A DNA stretch of 32,008 nt from Candidatus Kerfeldbacteria bacterium (GCA_903825245.1 CAIJZX010000014.1:65655-97662), one strand, 5' to 3'. Counted from the stretch's first letter, positions 7,216 through 14,587 are shown. Notes: generated by a model from the letters alone, not told the origin. Program-made: numbers and translations.

Positions 7216-7380
7216 ACCAAGTACCGTTATCCACCTGTTGCTCCTTTTTGGGGGCATGGCGGAAATGCGGTATCGGCATCACACCGAGCAGTACTCCTGT
7301 TGTGGGAGGCGACACATGAAGTGTCACATCTGGGACCATCCCAAGTAGCAACCACAGCAACAGTACCGCTGTTCCACGTT

Positions 7381-7403
7381 CCCAATTCCCGATCCCCGAT
7401 CCC
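7381..7403 (-). other. Putative G-quadruplex motif (minus strand)
   Basis: On the minus strand four G-tracts, GGG-ATC-GGGG-ATC-GGG-AATT-GGG, with loops of 3, 3 and 4 bases, which fits the standard intramolecular quadruplex pattern. It lies inside the structured RNA candidate as C-tracts on the plus strand. Confidence 0.5.
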
Positions 7404-7470
7404 GAGCTCACGCTTAACCACACCCTGGCAAGGGCGAACATAGTCTCCCTTGGGAGACAATGAATCACAT

Positions 7471-7500
7471 GTGACCGCGAGAGCTCGGGGTCACTTTTTC
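7471..7500 (+). terminator. Intrinsic terminator
   Basis: GTGACC (7471-7476) pairs with GGTCAC (7489-7494), inner CGAG/CTCG pairing, followed by TTTTTC. Confidence 0.8.
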
Positions 7501-7526
7501 TTACCATGATTATTATTCTCGGACGA

Positions 7527-7581
7527 AAACACTAACCCGTGTTTCCCTCCTGGTATTAGGAGGGAAATGGCCGACAGGCCA
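7527..7581. other. Three consecutive perfect hairpins
   Basis: Within 55 bases: AAACAC-TAACCC-GTGTTT (7527-7544), TTTCCCTCCT-GGTATT-AGGAGGGAAA (7542-7567, ten base pairs) and TGGCC-GACA-GGCCA (7568-7581). The first two share three bases, so they are alternatives or stack. The stretch 7501-7631 has no gene. A segment similar to GGGACGACGG-AG-GGG occurs both here (about 7609) and at about 7151. Function is unknown. Confidence 0.5.
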
Positions 7582-7631
7582 AAGGGTGGAATACATTTTT
7601 CTCCGCTCAGGGACGACGGGAGGGGGTGAAA

Positions 7632-8222
7632 TTAGCCCTTCCGTTGATGATCAAGAAACCAAACCGGAAATTCTTTAGCGTGTGCATCTTTCGCGCCACT
7701 CTGTTCCCGCCAAGCATCGAGTTGCTCCATCGACATTTCGGCTAACGTTGCTTGCTGTCCTTCCGGTTCAAAAATAAGTGCTAAATCGGACCAATGCCCT
7801 GCGTGTAAATTACCGCGCGGTTTGGCAGACAAGGAGCCACGGATATGGGCAATGAAAAATTTCGGTTCGTTCATGCTCTTATCAATGTACGCTAAACATT
7901 CGCGAAATTCACAGCGCCGATCAAGTCCATCGACGAGTTTCAAAATCCCAGCAATGCCTACCGTTTCTAATGCAAAGTTGGTAAAGGCGCGGGGAAACCC
8001 GTTTAACGAATCAACATAAAACCCGGCATCCATAACGATCACCGGCTCATGGAGTTGTTGCAAGGCTTGCCACGCTTTATGATCGGCGATTTCTTGGACA
8101 TCGTTACTCCGCGGTTCGGGAATATCTAAGGCTTTTTGTACAACCTCAATACCATACGGTTTCATATCCGTTTGCATGGTTAGAAGTTTGCCCTTATTCG
8201 TAGTTGCAAAATTGAGTAGCAT
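7632..8222 (-). CDS. rdgB: Non-canonical purine NTP pyrophosphatase (RdgB/HAM1 family)
   Basis: 196 residues, a normal length for the family, which hydrolyses ITP, dITP and XTP to the monophosphates and so keeps deaminated purines out of nucleic acids. Evidence: the N-terminal ATTNKGK phosphate-binding motif (residues 6-12), MDAGFYVDSLNGFPRAF (about 65-80) with the metal-binding acidic residue and substrate loop, and the ...ATLAEMS motif near the C-terminus. The usual first Asp of the DAG pair is present, with Met replacing the more common Glu before it (MDAG against EDSG). No Shine-Dalgarno is seen. It is the last of a minus-strand series (polA, small transporter, rdgB), with about 100 bases between it and the previous gene. 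Confidence 0.85.
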   Translation of the reverse strand: MLLNFATTNKGKLLTMQTDMKPYGIEVVQKALDIPEPRSNDVQEIADHKAWQALQQLHEPVIVMDAGFYVDSLNGFPRAFTNFALETVGIAGILKLVDGLDRRCEFRECLAYIDKSMNEPKFFIAHIRGSLSAKPRGNLHAGHWSDLALIFEPEGQQATLAEMSMEQLDAWREQSGAKDAHAKEFPVWFLDHQRKG

Positions 8223-8319
8223 TATTTCGTCTTTCTGTATTTTATTCCGCCGATCTCAGTTATGGAAACTCGTCGGCTGATAGGTAGCTTCCAAACCATG
8301 AACAACAACCAAGCAAGGT

Positions 8320-8658
8320 TCATCGAAACGCAAGAATAAGGAACGCCAGCACCGCCAGAACAATACCGACATACGTCGCCGGCGACAAAACCTCTTGCAA
8401 GAGCAACCAGCCCAACAAGCTAGACATAATAATGGCTAGCGCTCCAAACAAGGCGATGGTCTTACCAACCTGGAAATTTGCCAGAACAAAGAGTTGACCC
8501 GCCGAGGCGATAATTCGTAATACCACATACACCCAAAACCACGGCGACGTTAAAATAGCAACAGTAAATCCGTGTTTCACCATAAACGATCGTGCCAACA
8601 CATCGCCAACCGAGAAGAGTAGCTGAGATACAACAAGAATGATTAAAGCGGTATTCAT
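8320..8658 (-). CDS. Small multidrug/DMT-type membrane protein (four TM segments)
   Basis: 112 residues with four hydrophobic segments, starting MNTALIILVVSQLLFSVGDV. The last segment pair (LLQEVLSPATYVGIVLAVLAFLIL) carries the pattern E-x-L-x(2)-x-x-Y-x-G-x-x-L seen at the end of EamA/DMT and SMR family members. A protein this short would act as a dimer, as SMR transporters do. The substrate cannot be inferred. Its ATG (8658) overlaps the polA stop TGA (8655-8657) as ATGA, so it is translated after polA by coupling; a start five codons upstream inside polA is less likely. Pairing with polA does not suggest a shared pathway. Confidence 0.7.
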   Translation of the reverse strand: MNTALIILVVSQLLFSVGDVLARSFMVKHGFTVAILTSPWFWVYVVLRIIASAGQLFVLANFQVGKTIALFGALAIIMSSLLGWLLLQEVLSPATYVGIVLAVLAFLILAFR

Positions 8659-11393
8659 TTCGCCTCTCCCCAATTTTTTCCGACACCGACCTCGACAATG
8701 ATCGGCACGGCAAGTTTATAAACATTTTCCATCGTCGTCTTCAAGAACTTGGATACCTTTTCCGTGTCATCCATCGGCGACTCAATAATCAGTTCGTCGT
8801 GAACTTGAAGTAATAATCGTGATTTCGGACTGACGTTTGGTAATTCCGCGTGCACTGCGACCATCGCTAATTTCATCAGGTCAGCGGCTGTACCTTGAAT
8901 CGGCGCATTGATGGCCATGCGTTCCGCCGACGATACCAACATGCCGTTCGAGGAATTGATGTCCGGGAAATATCGGCGGCGGCCAAACAGCGTCTCCACA
9001 TATCCTTGCTCATGTGCTAATTCCTTCGTACCATCAAGCCACTTTTTAATGTTCGTGTGAATCGAGAAATATTTTTCAATAAACGCTTTCGCTTCGGCGC
9101 GCGAAATTCCTTCGCCTTGCGATAATCCAACATAACCGAGGCCGTAAATAATTCCGAAGTTCACGGCCTTCGCCGCGCGCCGCATTTGTGACGTTACTTT
9201 ATCCAGTGGCACGCCGTTGATGTTTGCGGCCGTGCGCGTGTGGATGTCTTCGCCGTTGTTGAACGATTGCATCATCGCTTCATCCTTCGCCATCGAAGCG
9301 ATGACCCGCAATTCAATTTGCGAATAGTCAGCAGACAGCAGACGGAAACCGCGTTCGGCGATAAATGCTTTGCGAATTTCGGCACCGAGATCGGTGCGAA
9401 TCGGAATATTCTGTAAGTTTGGATCGGATGATGACAATCGTCCCGTCGCAGCCACCGCTTGATTGAAACTGGTATGAACTCGCCCTGTTTTTTCATTGAC
9501 CAGTAACGGCAGGGCGTCAATATATGTCGACAGTAGTTTCGCTAATTCGCGTTGTTGCGAAATGATCGGAATAATTTCATGCCGATCTTTCATCTTTTCC
9601 AATTCATCGGCCGCGGTCGACACGCCGGTTTTTGTTTTTCCGAGGCCTTCGGTAGAAATTTTCAGTTTTTCAAACAATATTTCCTTCAACTGCAGGGGTG
9701 AATTGATGTTGAACTCCTGTCCGGCCAGAGCATAAATCTTTGCTTCGATTTTGTGCAAGTCGCCGCGCACTTTTTTTGACATGTCGGCGAGAAAGTCGGT
9801 ATCGATCTTAATGCCGGCGAGTTCCATATCCATCAACACCGGCACCACCGGCATTTCGATAGTATTCATGACCGAACTTTCGTCGACTTCTTTCAATTTT
9901 GATCGCAACCGTTCCACGAGTCGCCAAGTAAAATCCGCATCTTCGCTCGAGTACCACGAAAGTTTGTCCAACGGTACCGATTCCATCGTCAACTGCTTTT
10001 TTCCTTTCGGACCGATCAGCGACGTGATTGGCATCATTTGGTACCCGAATTCGATGAACACCTGCGCATCGAGTGAATGCTGGCGTGTGCCGGGATTGAG
10101 GACGTACGATGCCAGCATTGAATCAAAACTCATCGGATGCAACCGAATCTCGTTCATGGCCAAAATTTCGGCATCAAATTTCATGTTGTGGCCGTACTTT
10201 TCTATTTTTTCATTCTCAAGGATTGGCTTCAGGATTTCCAACCATTTGTCTTTCGCTACCACATACCAACCTTCACCTTGTTTCCAGGAGAAACTAAGGC
10301 CGAGCAGTTTCGCCTTCCACGGATTCAAGTCGGTGGTTTCGGTATCAATGGAAAATGATTTTTGTTCGCGTAGGAGTTTCAAGAATTTCTCCCATGTTGC
10401 ATCGTCATTCACCAACGTATAGTTGTGTCCTTCTTTTTTCGGCGCCGGCGCGGCGATCGCCAGATCGAACGCCGCTTGCTTTGCTGCGGGTGGCGTTTTA
10501 ATTTCCGGGAGTTTGTACAACAGTGAGGTAAAATTCAATTCCTGCAATAGCGCCACAACCTTGTCGCGGTCGTACGTGTGTACCGCTGCGGCATCGAGCT
10601 GGAAGGCAATCGGTGCATCACGCTTGATGGTAGCCAATTTCTGCGACATAAACGCATCTGATTTATAGGTTATCAATTTTTCGCGGGTTGACTCCCGAAT
10701 CGCTAATGCTTTTTTCGTTTCATCGGCGAGTTCGGTGTAGATATTTTCCAACGTACCGAATGTTTGCAGTAATTCGGTCGCGCCTTTTTCACCGATGCCT
10801 TTCACGCCGGGAATGTTATCCGACGGATCGCCGCGGAGCGCTTTGTAGTCGATGATTTGATTCGGATGCAAGCTGTACCGTTCGAAGACCGCCGCTTCGG
10901 TGTACAGCGCCGTATCGCTCATACCTTTCCGTAAGGTAAAGACCAGGGTTTTTTCATCAACCAACTGCATCGTATCCATGTCGCCGGTCAAAATCACGCA
11001 CTCGACGTTTTTCGGCGCCTGTTTTGTAATCGTACCGATCATATCGTCGGCTTCGAATCCTTGTAATTCAAAAATCGGAATATCAAACGTCCGCACCAAG
11101 TCTTTCACTTTCGGGATTTGTTCATACAACTCATCCGGTGCGGCGACGCGGTGCGCTTTGTATGCGTCATATTCGACATGGCGAAAGGTCGGGCCTTTCA
11201 AATCAAAGGTAGCCACGATATGTGTCGGCTTCAGCTCTTTCCACGCCTTTAACAGCGTCGCCGCAAAGCCGTAGACGGCATTCACGGGTTCGCCCTGATT
11301 ATTGTTCAATGGCGGGATAGCGTGAAAACTGCGATGCACCAGCGCGTTTCCATCGATGATGAGTAAGCGTTGTTTTGTTGTGGCCATAGGCAT
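8655..11393 (-). CDS. polA: DNA polymerase I
   Basis: 912 residues. It carries out gap filling, Okazaki fragment processing and repair. Three domains are seen. The 5'-3' nuclease (about 5-290) has LIIDGNALVHRSFHAI, GFEADDMIGT, TGDMDTMQLVD and the helix-hairpin-helix GVKGIGEKGATELL. The 3'-5' exonuclease (about 330-520) has SIDTETTDLN, GHNMKFDAEIL and YSSEDADFTWRL, so all four metal-binding acidic residues appear present and proofreading should be active. The polymerase (about 540-912) has DYSQIELRVIASM (motif A), RRAAKAVNFGIIYG (motif B) and QVHDELIIE (motif C). Met1 and Met3 (MPMATT) are both possible starts; neither has a Shine-Dalgarno, and TAGAAT lies two bases before the first ATG, so it may be leaderless. 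Confidence 0.95.
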   Translation of the reverse strand: MPMATTKQRLLIIDGNALVHRSFHAIPPLNNNQGEPVNAVYGFAATLLKAWKELKPTHIVATFDLKGPTFRHVEYDAYKAHRVAAPDELYEQIPKVKDLVRTFDIPIFELQGFEADDMIGTITKQAPKNVECVILTGDMDTMQLVDEKTLVFTLRKGMSDTALYTEAAVFERYSLHPNQIIDYKALRGDPSDNIPGVKGIGEKGATELLQTFGTLENIYTELADETKKALAIRESTREKLITYKSDAFMSQKLATIKRDAPIAFQLDAAAVHTYDRDKVVALLQELNFTSLLYKLPEIKTPPAAKQAAFDLAIAAPAPKKEGHNYTLVNDDATWEKFLKLLREQKSFSIDTETTDLNPWKAKLLGLSFSWKQGEGWYVVAKDKWLEILKPILENEKIEKYGHNMKFDAEILAMNEIRLHPMSFDSMLASYVLNPGTRQHSLDAQVFIEFGYQMMPITSLIGPKGKKQLTMESVPLDKLSWYSSEDADFTWRLVERLRSKLKEVDESSVMNTIEMPVVPVLMDMELAGIKIDTDFLADMSKKVRGDLHKIEAKIYALAGQEFNINSPLQLKEILFEKLKISTEGLGKTKTGVSTAADELEKMKDRHEIIPIISQQRELAKLLSTYIDALPLLVNEKTGRVHTSFNQAVAATGRLSSSDPNLQNIPIRTDLGAEIRKAFIAERGFRLLSADYSQIELRVIASMAKDEAMMQSFNNGEDIHTRTAANINGVPLDKVTSQMRRAAKAVNFGIIYGLGYVGLSQGEGISRAEAKAFIEKYFSIHTNIKKWLDGTKELAHEQGYVETLFGRRRYFPDINSSNGMLVSSAERMAINAPIQGTAADLMKLAMVAVHAELPNVSPKSRLLLQVHDELIIESPMDDTEKVSKFLKTTMENVYKLAVPIIVEVGVGKNWGEAK

Positions 11394-11410
11394 CTATTCT
11401 ACCACGCCTA

Positions 11411-11439
11411 TTGACTTTACGCTGTTTTTTTGAGAAGGT
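11411..11439 (+). promoter_or_regulatory. Promoter of the orphan gene at 11495
   Basis: TTGACT (11411-11416), 17-base spacer, GAAGGT (11434-11439), continuing GGC. Shares AAGGTGGC at the same distance with the sites at 12521 and 13453. Confidence 0.5.
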
Positions 11440-11494
11440 GGCCACGTCTTTCGCCCTTTGTTATCATTATTCGTCCCACTCTTCTGGAGGCAAC

Positions 11495-11899
11495 GTGGCG
11501 CGTTCTATGCGACTTTCTTGGCAGCGACTACGCGCCGTCGAAATCGCGCTCGCCGTAGTTCACGGCCACTCAACAGTTCGGATGCCAAGCTCAGTCAACA
11601 TTCGACCGCTTTCGCTCCCTACGATCGGCAAGGGTACTCTGGTCACCGTCAACGAAACACGTTCCGGTGACTACTGGCAGGTTTTCGTCAAAATTTCAGT
11701 TTTGGACGACGCTCAAGTAGAAGCCTGGTTGTATCGCGAAACCTATTTTGCTGACAGGCCTGGCCGTGGTGAACGTAACGGCCGCCATCTAGAACCGCAC
11801 CGCTGTAAGTTTGACCACACTCGGGGGTGGCGGGATTCTAGTTCCGTTGTCATAGGAGGAATGCTTTCCGACAAAAAGATTATGGCACCATTCCGATAG
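11495..11899 (+). CDS. Orphan protein of unknown function (134 aa)
   Basis: No family recognised. GTG at 11495 is taken as the start because TCTGGAGG ends four bases before it; an ATG four codons downstream is too far from that site. The product has 134 residues, is basic at the N-terminus (SMRLSWQRLRAVEIALAVV), then has a beta-rich stretch with a possible barrel (GKGTLVTVNETRSGDYWQVFVKISVLD). It has no signal peptide. The gene is monocistronic, with the TTGACT-N17-GAAGGT promoter before it and an intrinsic terminator just after the stop. Codon choice (many CGA/CGC Arg) is like that of its orphan neighbours. Confidence 0.6.
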   Translation: MARSMRLSWQRLRAVEIALAVVHGHSTVRMPSSVNIRPLSLPTIGKGTLVTVNETRSGDYWQVFVKISVLDDAQVEAWLYRETYFADRPGRGERNGRHLEPHRCKFDHTRGWRDSSSVVIGGMLSDKKIMAPFR

Positions 11900-11919
11900 T
11901 CTCCCGCGTGTCGTTGCCC

Positions 11920-11947
11920 AATCGTCGATGTATTCGGCGATTTTTTC
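11920..11947 (+). terminator. Intrinsic terminator of the orphan gene at 11495
   Basis: AATCGTCGA (11920-11928), loop TGTAT, TCGGCGATT (11934-11942, one G-U pair), then TTTT. Confidence 0.75.
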
Positions 11948-11974
11948 TTTTGTAAAAAATCTTTTACCATGCCA

Positions 11975-12003
11975 AGAAAAAACCACCTTGGTTGTTAGGT
12001 GGT
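11975..12003 (-). terminator. Intrinsic terminator of the minus-strand orphan gene
   Basis: Minus-strand ACCACCT (12003-11997), eight-base loop, AGGTGGT (11988-11982), then TTTTTTC. The TAA stop codon of the gene lies at the edge of the stem and loop. Confidence 0.8.
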
Positions 12004-12384
12004 AGAAGTTGGTTCGGGCTTCATATTGTATCCGGGGACACCCTGAATACAAACGATGACCACCCGCCCCAATGCATCACGTAGAGATTCATCATCAGGA
12101 GCGATGAAATGGGTCGGATACAGATGCACCCTACGAAAGAACTCCATGTGCCGATAGAATGAATGCCCGGTGCCCGTGATAGTAACAAGATCGTCGGCCT
12201 GAGTATGGGATTTGCTCCATCCATCGGTCCGAAAACCAAGCACGTCACTACTAAAAATGAAACTTCTTCCTTGGGCGGCGGAATGATACGTGACTGAATG
12301 CACAAGGCTGTAACGGCCATCATCCGCTGTTTCCACAACGATGTACTGATGTAAACCAACGAAGAGAATGAGCTCGCGTGACAT
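11995..12384 (-). CDS. Orphan protein of unknown function (129 aa)
   Basis: No family recognised. 129 residues from the ATG at 12384, with ATGGAGGTG seven bases upstream. It is probably a compact soluble protein with alternating beta strands (ELILFVGLHQYIVVETADDGRYSLVHSVTYHS). It contains a His/Arg-rich part (GHSFYRHMEFFRRVHLYPTHF) and one Cys near the end (VVIVCIQGVPGY). The gene runs opposite to its orphan neighbours, sharing a divergent intergenic region with the gene at 12591, and has its own TTGACA promoter and terminator. A competing frame on the same strand (12021-12440) lacks a ribosome site and is a shadow. Confidence 0.65.
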   Translation of the reverse strand: MSRELILFVGLHQYIVVETADDGRYSLVHSVTYHSAAQGRSFIFSSDVLGFRTDGWSKSHTQADDLVTITGTGHSFYRHMEFFRRVHLYPTHFIAPDDESLRDALGRVVIVCIQGVPGYNMKPEPTSTT

Positions 12385-12430
12385 GGCACACCTCCATTGC
12401 GAACAGAAAAAAGGGCGTTAGCTACTACCT

Positions 12431-12459
12431 TGTCTATCATTGTCTTGTCTGCCTGTCAA
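12431..12459 (-). promoter_or_regulatory. Promoter of the minus-strand orphan gene
   Basis: Minus-strand TTGACA (12459-12454), 17-base spacer, TAGACA (12436-12431), directly followed by AGGTAG, so CAAGGT also occurs here. Confidence 0.5.
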
Positions 12460-12520
12460 TGCCTGGCCTTTCCCTTGGGGAGGTCGGTGTTTTATTACCA
12501 TGTTTACAACTGAGGGCCGA

Positions 12521-12549
12521 TTGACGAAAATAGTTCTTTATGGCAAGGT
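12521..12549 (+). promoter_or_regulatory. Promoter of the two-gene orphan operon
   Basis: TTGACG (12521-12526), 17-base spacer, CAAGGT (12544-12549) in the context TGGCAAGGTGGC, which is identical over twelve bases to the site before the PRPP-synthetase-like gene. Confidence 0.5.
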
Positions 12550-12590
12550 GGCTCGGCATCGTTGTTCATTCCCAATCAAGGAGGTTTGCC

Positions 12591-13010
12591 ATGGGAAGTT
12601 TGTGGTCATTTCTCTTTCCGTTCGCCAAAGAACCAACGGTCGGTGATCATGTCCAGCGACACCATGTTGTTGGCGTCGTTATCAGCACTAACGTGTGGAG
12701 TTCGGAATATCCCAAACAAAGTTGTTTATCGGTTCATGTGCCTGGCTGTGGTCGATACTGTTGGCCAAGCAACGAGTGTGCCGTAACCAAGGAAGGTTTT
12801 CGTTCCTCACTTGGAACCAGAATCCGTCCTGGGAGCCGTGTTCGCCAAAAGCACCATAGTCGCCCGGTGGGCACCGTTCGGCGCTTCAAGTCGAAGATGG
12901 CTGGGACTGGTAAGCGACGTAAGTTTGTTCCGATCGTGGTAGTCGAAGTGGACAACAATGGTCGGATAGAATTCCGTGAGTGGCGGCGGCGAGAAGTCGT
13001 AATCTGCTAA
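12591..13010 (+). CDS. Orphan basic protein of unknown function (139 aa)
   Basis: No family recognised. Several frames are open here. The ATG at 12591 is selected by the strong AAGGAGG seven bases upstream and by the tight 13-17 base join to the next gene. 139 residues, very basic in the second half (RIRPGSRVRQKHHSRPVGTV, KSKMAGTGKRRKF, EWRRREVV), so RNA or DNA binding is possible. Four cysteines sit in the middle and one at the end, three of them in PGCGRYCWPSNEC, which could bind a metal. There is no signal peptide. It is the first gene of a probable two-gene operon with 13027-13437. Confidence 0.6.
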   Translation: MGSLWSFLFPFAKEPTVGDHVQRHHVVGVVISTNVWSSEYPKQSCLSVHVPGCGRYCWPSNECAVTKEGFRSSLGTRIRPGSRVRQKHHSRPVGTVRRFKSKMAGTGKRRKFVPIVVVEVDNNGRIEFREWRRREVVIC

Positions 13011-13026
13011 CTTTTCTGGAGGGAAT

Positions 13027-13437
13027 ATGCATCCGGATATCCTATTCGCCGGTCAACGGTTGAGTGTTCGGCTTGGAGAAGAGGGATTTCGAGCCCAGCC
13101 GGTCAATAGCATGAGTTCGATGTACGCCATGGGTTACCTGTGGATCGTAATCCTATCGTGGCCGAAAAGGAAACGTGTTGCCATTAAGCGCGAAGTAGCA
13201 ACTATTCGCACCTGGACACGGCGCATCGGTCGCGCCTACGGCTTGGTCGGCCAAGATTACGGACCGACAATCGCCGTCGGCGGAGTATATGTCATGTACT
13301 GCGGGTTCGAAACCGAGTTCCTGCGGCGGGCAGATAGTATTGCCCGAGGACGGCAACAGCCTGTCTGGAAGGTCTGCGAAGAAGACCCTGAACTGCGTAC
13401 GCTCCGGTACACCGCAACATCACCACAGTTCCGATAA
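13027..13437 (+). CDS. Orphan protein of unknown function (136 aa)
   Basis: No family recognised. 136 residues from the ATG at 13027, which is preceded by TCTGGAGGGA at ideal spacing. The upstream gene ends 16 bases earlier, so they form one operon. The middle holds a short hydrophobic stretch (AMGYLWIVILSW) too short to be a sure membrane span, followed by a basic segment (PKRKRVAIKREVATIRTWTRRIG). Two Cys are visible (MYCGF, KVCEED). The stop codon sits inside the loop of the intrinsic terminator that follows. Confidence 0.62.
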   Translation: MHPDILFAGQRLSVRLGEEGFRAQPVNSMSSMYAMGYLWIVILSWPKRKRVAIKREVATIRTWTRRIGRAYGLVGQDYGPTIAVGGVYVMYCGFETEFLRRADSIARGRQQPVWKVCEEDPELRTLRYTATSPQFR

Positions 13438-13451
13438 GGAGCTGTTTTTTC
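13425..13451 (+). terminator. Intrinsic terminator of the orphan operon
   Basis: ACAGTTCC (13425-13432), loop GATAA, GGAGCTGT (13438-13445, one G-U pair), then TTTTTC. The next promoter begins two bases later. Confidence 0.8.
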
Positions 13452-13452
13452 T

Positions 13453-13481
13453 TTGACAAAATTCTGAGGTCGTGGCAAGGT
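13453..13481 (+). promoter_or_regulatory. Promoter of the PRPP-synthetase-like gene
   Basis: TTGACA (13453-13458), 17-base spacer, CAAGGT (13476-13481) in the context TGGCAAGGTGGC. Confidence 0.55.
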
Positions 13482-13537
13482 GGCGACATCAATACGCCGT
13501 ACCTTTACATCCACTACCCTCGCTCGGAGGTTATTCT

Positions 13538-14587
13538 ATGAACCCGCAAGATATTGCTATCTTCACCGGGAACGCCAATTCGCAACTCGCGGTCAAAACC
13601 GCACGACACCTTGGGCTCGAACTTGGACACGCCCGAGTGGCGCGGTTCGCTGACGGCAAGCCGGACATCAGAATTCTTGAAGATGTCCGTGGACGCGACG
13701 TCTACATCATCCAGCCTGACGGCCCGCCGCCCATGTGGTACATGGAACTCGAACAGCTTATCGCCTCTGCTAAGCGCTCGGCGAGTCGCGTCACGGTTAT
13801 CATTCCCTACTTCAGCTCAGGACGTGGCGACCGCCGCGACGAGTCGGGCAAGGCTATTCCCGCTGCCGTCGACGCAAAGAAGTATGCCGCGCTGGGCGTC
13901 GATCGAATTGTTTTGTTCGAACTGCACGCCGAGCAGATCGTCGGCATGTTCGAAGCTGCTGGCGTTGAACACATCGACTCGCTGTACTTTCGCCCGATTG
14001 TTCTCGATCACCTGTCGAGGCACGATCTCTCGAATGCAATCTTCTCGCCACCCGATGTTGGACGAATGGCTGTCGTGCGATCACTGTGGCGGAAAGCTCG
14101 CGCTATGGGTTTTCCGGTAGAACTCGGCCTGATCGACAAGGACGGGACATCTTCGTCCGGTATTCAGGGCATGACTGTGCTGGGAGACTTCGAGGGGCGA
14201 CACGCTCACCTGTTCGACGACATTTTCGGCTCTACCGAAACAGCGGTCATGGCCTCGCGTGCGGCACTTGATCGGGGGGCGCTTGATGTCACGTTGTGGG
14301 TGGCGCATGCTGTGTTCCCAGATCGCGATACCCCGGAAATTCGGCGCGCCGCTTTCGAGCGTTTGGCAAACAGTCCAATCAAGTGCGTCAACGTTTCAGA
14401 CTCTCTGCCGTTAAGTGAGACGGAACGAGAAGTGCTTGGCGATAAGCTTCAAGAGCTCTCTGCGTCAATGCTGTTCGCTATGGCAATCAAGAGACTTCAC
14501 GAGCCACGCTCCGGACACCGTCTTTCAAGCTTGTTCGAGCTCGACGGTTACCGCGAGGGTCTCAAGGAGTTTCAAGCGACTACTTAA
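13538..14587 (+). CDS. Divergent ribose-phosphate pyrophosphokinase-like protein
   Basis: 349 residues; ATG 13538 with CTCGGAGG at good spacing. The fold and order follow PRPP synthetase: FTGNANSQLA near residue 9, RFADGKPDIRILEDVRGRDVYIIQ (about 36-59), VIIPYFSSGRGDRRDESGK with the ATP-binding region, and LFELHAEQIVGMFE with the catalytic-loop His equivalent. The C-terminal half is altered. The flexible-loop KRR motif reads IDKDGTSSSG (the Lys is kept, the Arg lost), and the PRPP-binding D-D-x-x-D-T-[AG]-G-T motif reads DDIFGSTETA. Activity as a normal Prs is therefore uncertain; it could be a regulatory or non-canonical member. It is a single-gene transcript, closing the orphan island and sharing its promoter motif, and ends convergent with the next gene. 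Confidence 0.8.
   Translation: MNPQDIAIFTGNANSQLAVKTARHLGLELGHARVARFADGKPDIRILEDVRGRDVYIIQPDGPPPMWYMELEQLIASAKRSASRVTVIIPYFSSGRGDRRDESGKAIPAAVDAKKYAALGVDRIVLFELHAEQIVGMFEAAGVEHIDSLYFRPIVLDHLSRHDLSNAIFSPPDVGRMAVVRSLWRKARAMGFPVELGLIDKDGTSSSGIQGMTVLGDFEGRHAHLFDDIFGSTETAVMASRAALDRGALDVTLWVAHAVFPDRDTPEIRRAAFERLANSPIKCVNVSDSLPLSETEREVLGDKLQELSASMLFAMAIKRLHEPRSGHRLSSLFELDGYREGLKEFQATT

Larger units (their letters stand above)
7222..7500 (+). ncRNA. Candidate structured ncRNA with intrinsic terminator
   Basis: About 280 bases between a promoter-like site and a strong terminator, without a convincing protein. Visible hairpins include GACAC/GTGTC (about 7311-7325), TGGGA-CCA-TCCCA (about 7331), AACAG/CTGTT (about 7358) and GTCTCCC-TT-GGGAGAC (7443-7458). 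A longer-range GCGGTA/TACCGC pairing is also possible. It contains only very short frames: ATG 7255 (30 codons, with a CC...H...C-x-H pattern) and ATG 7316 (10 codons, MKCHIWDHPK) preceded by GGGAGG at good spacing. So it could instead be an mRNA for a micropeptide or the remains of a small gene. I found no signature of a known RNA family. Confidence 0.4.

Noticed and set aside
7171-7227. Chromosomal replication origin suggested by DnaA-box-like words
   Set aside because: Only two imperfect boxes, no AT-rich unwinding region, and no dnaA or dnaN nearby.
7168-7507. Overlapping 77-97 codon frames on both strands in the hairpin-rich region
   Set aside because: Low-complexity products with no ribosome sites; they mirror each other across the repeats and hairpins.
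12440-12786. Alternative frames over the start of the orphan operon
   Set aside because: The strong AAGGAGG points to the ATG at 12591 in a different frame, and that frame alone joins neatly to the next gene.
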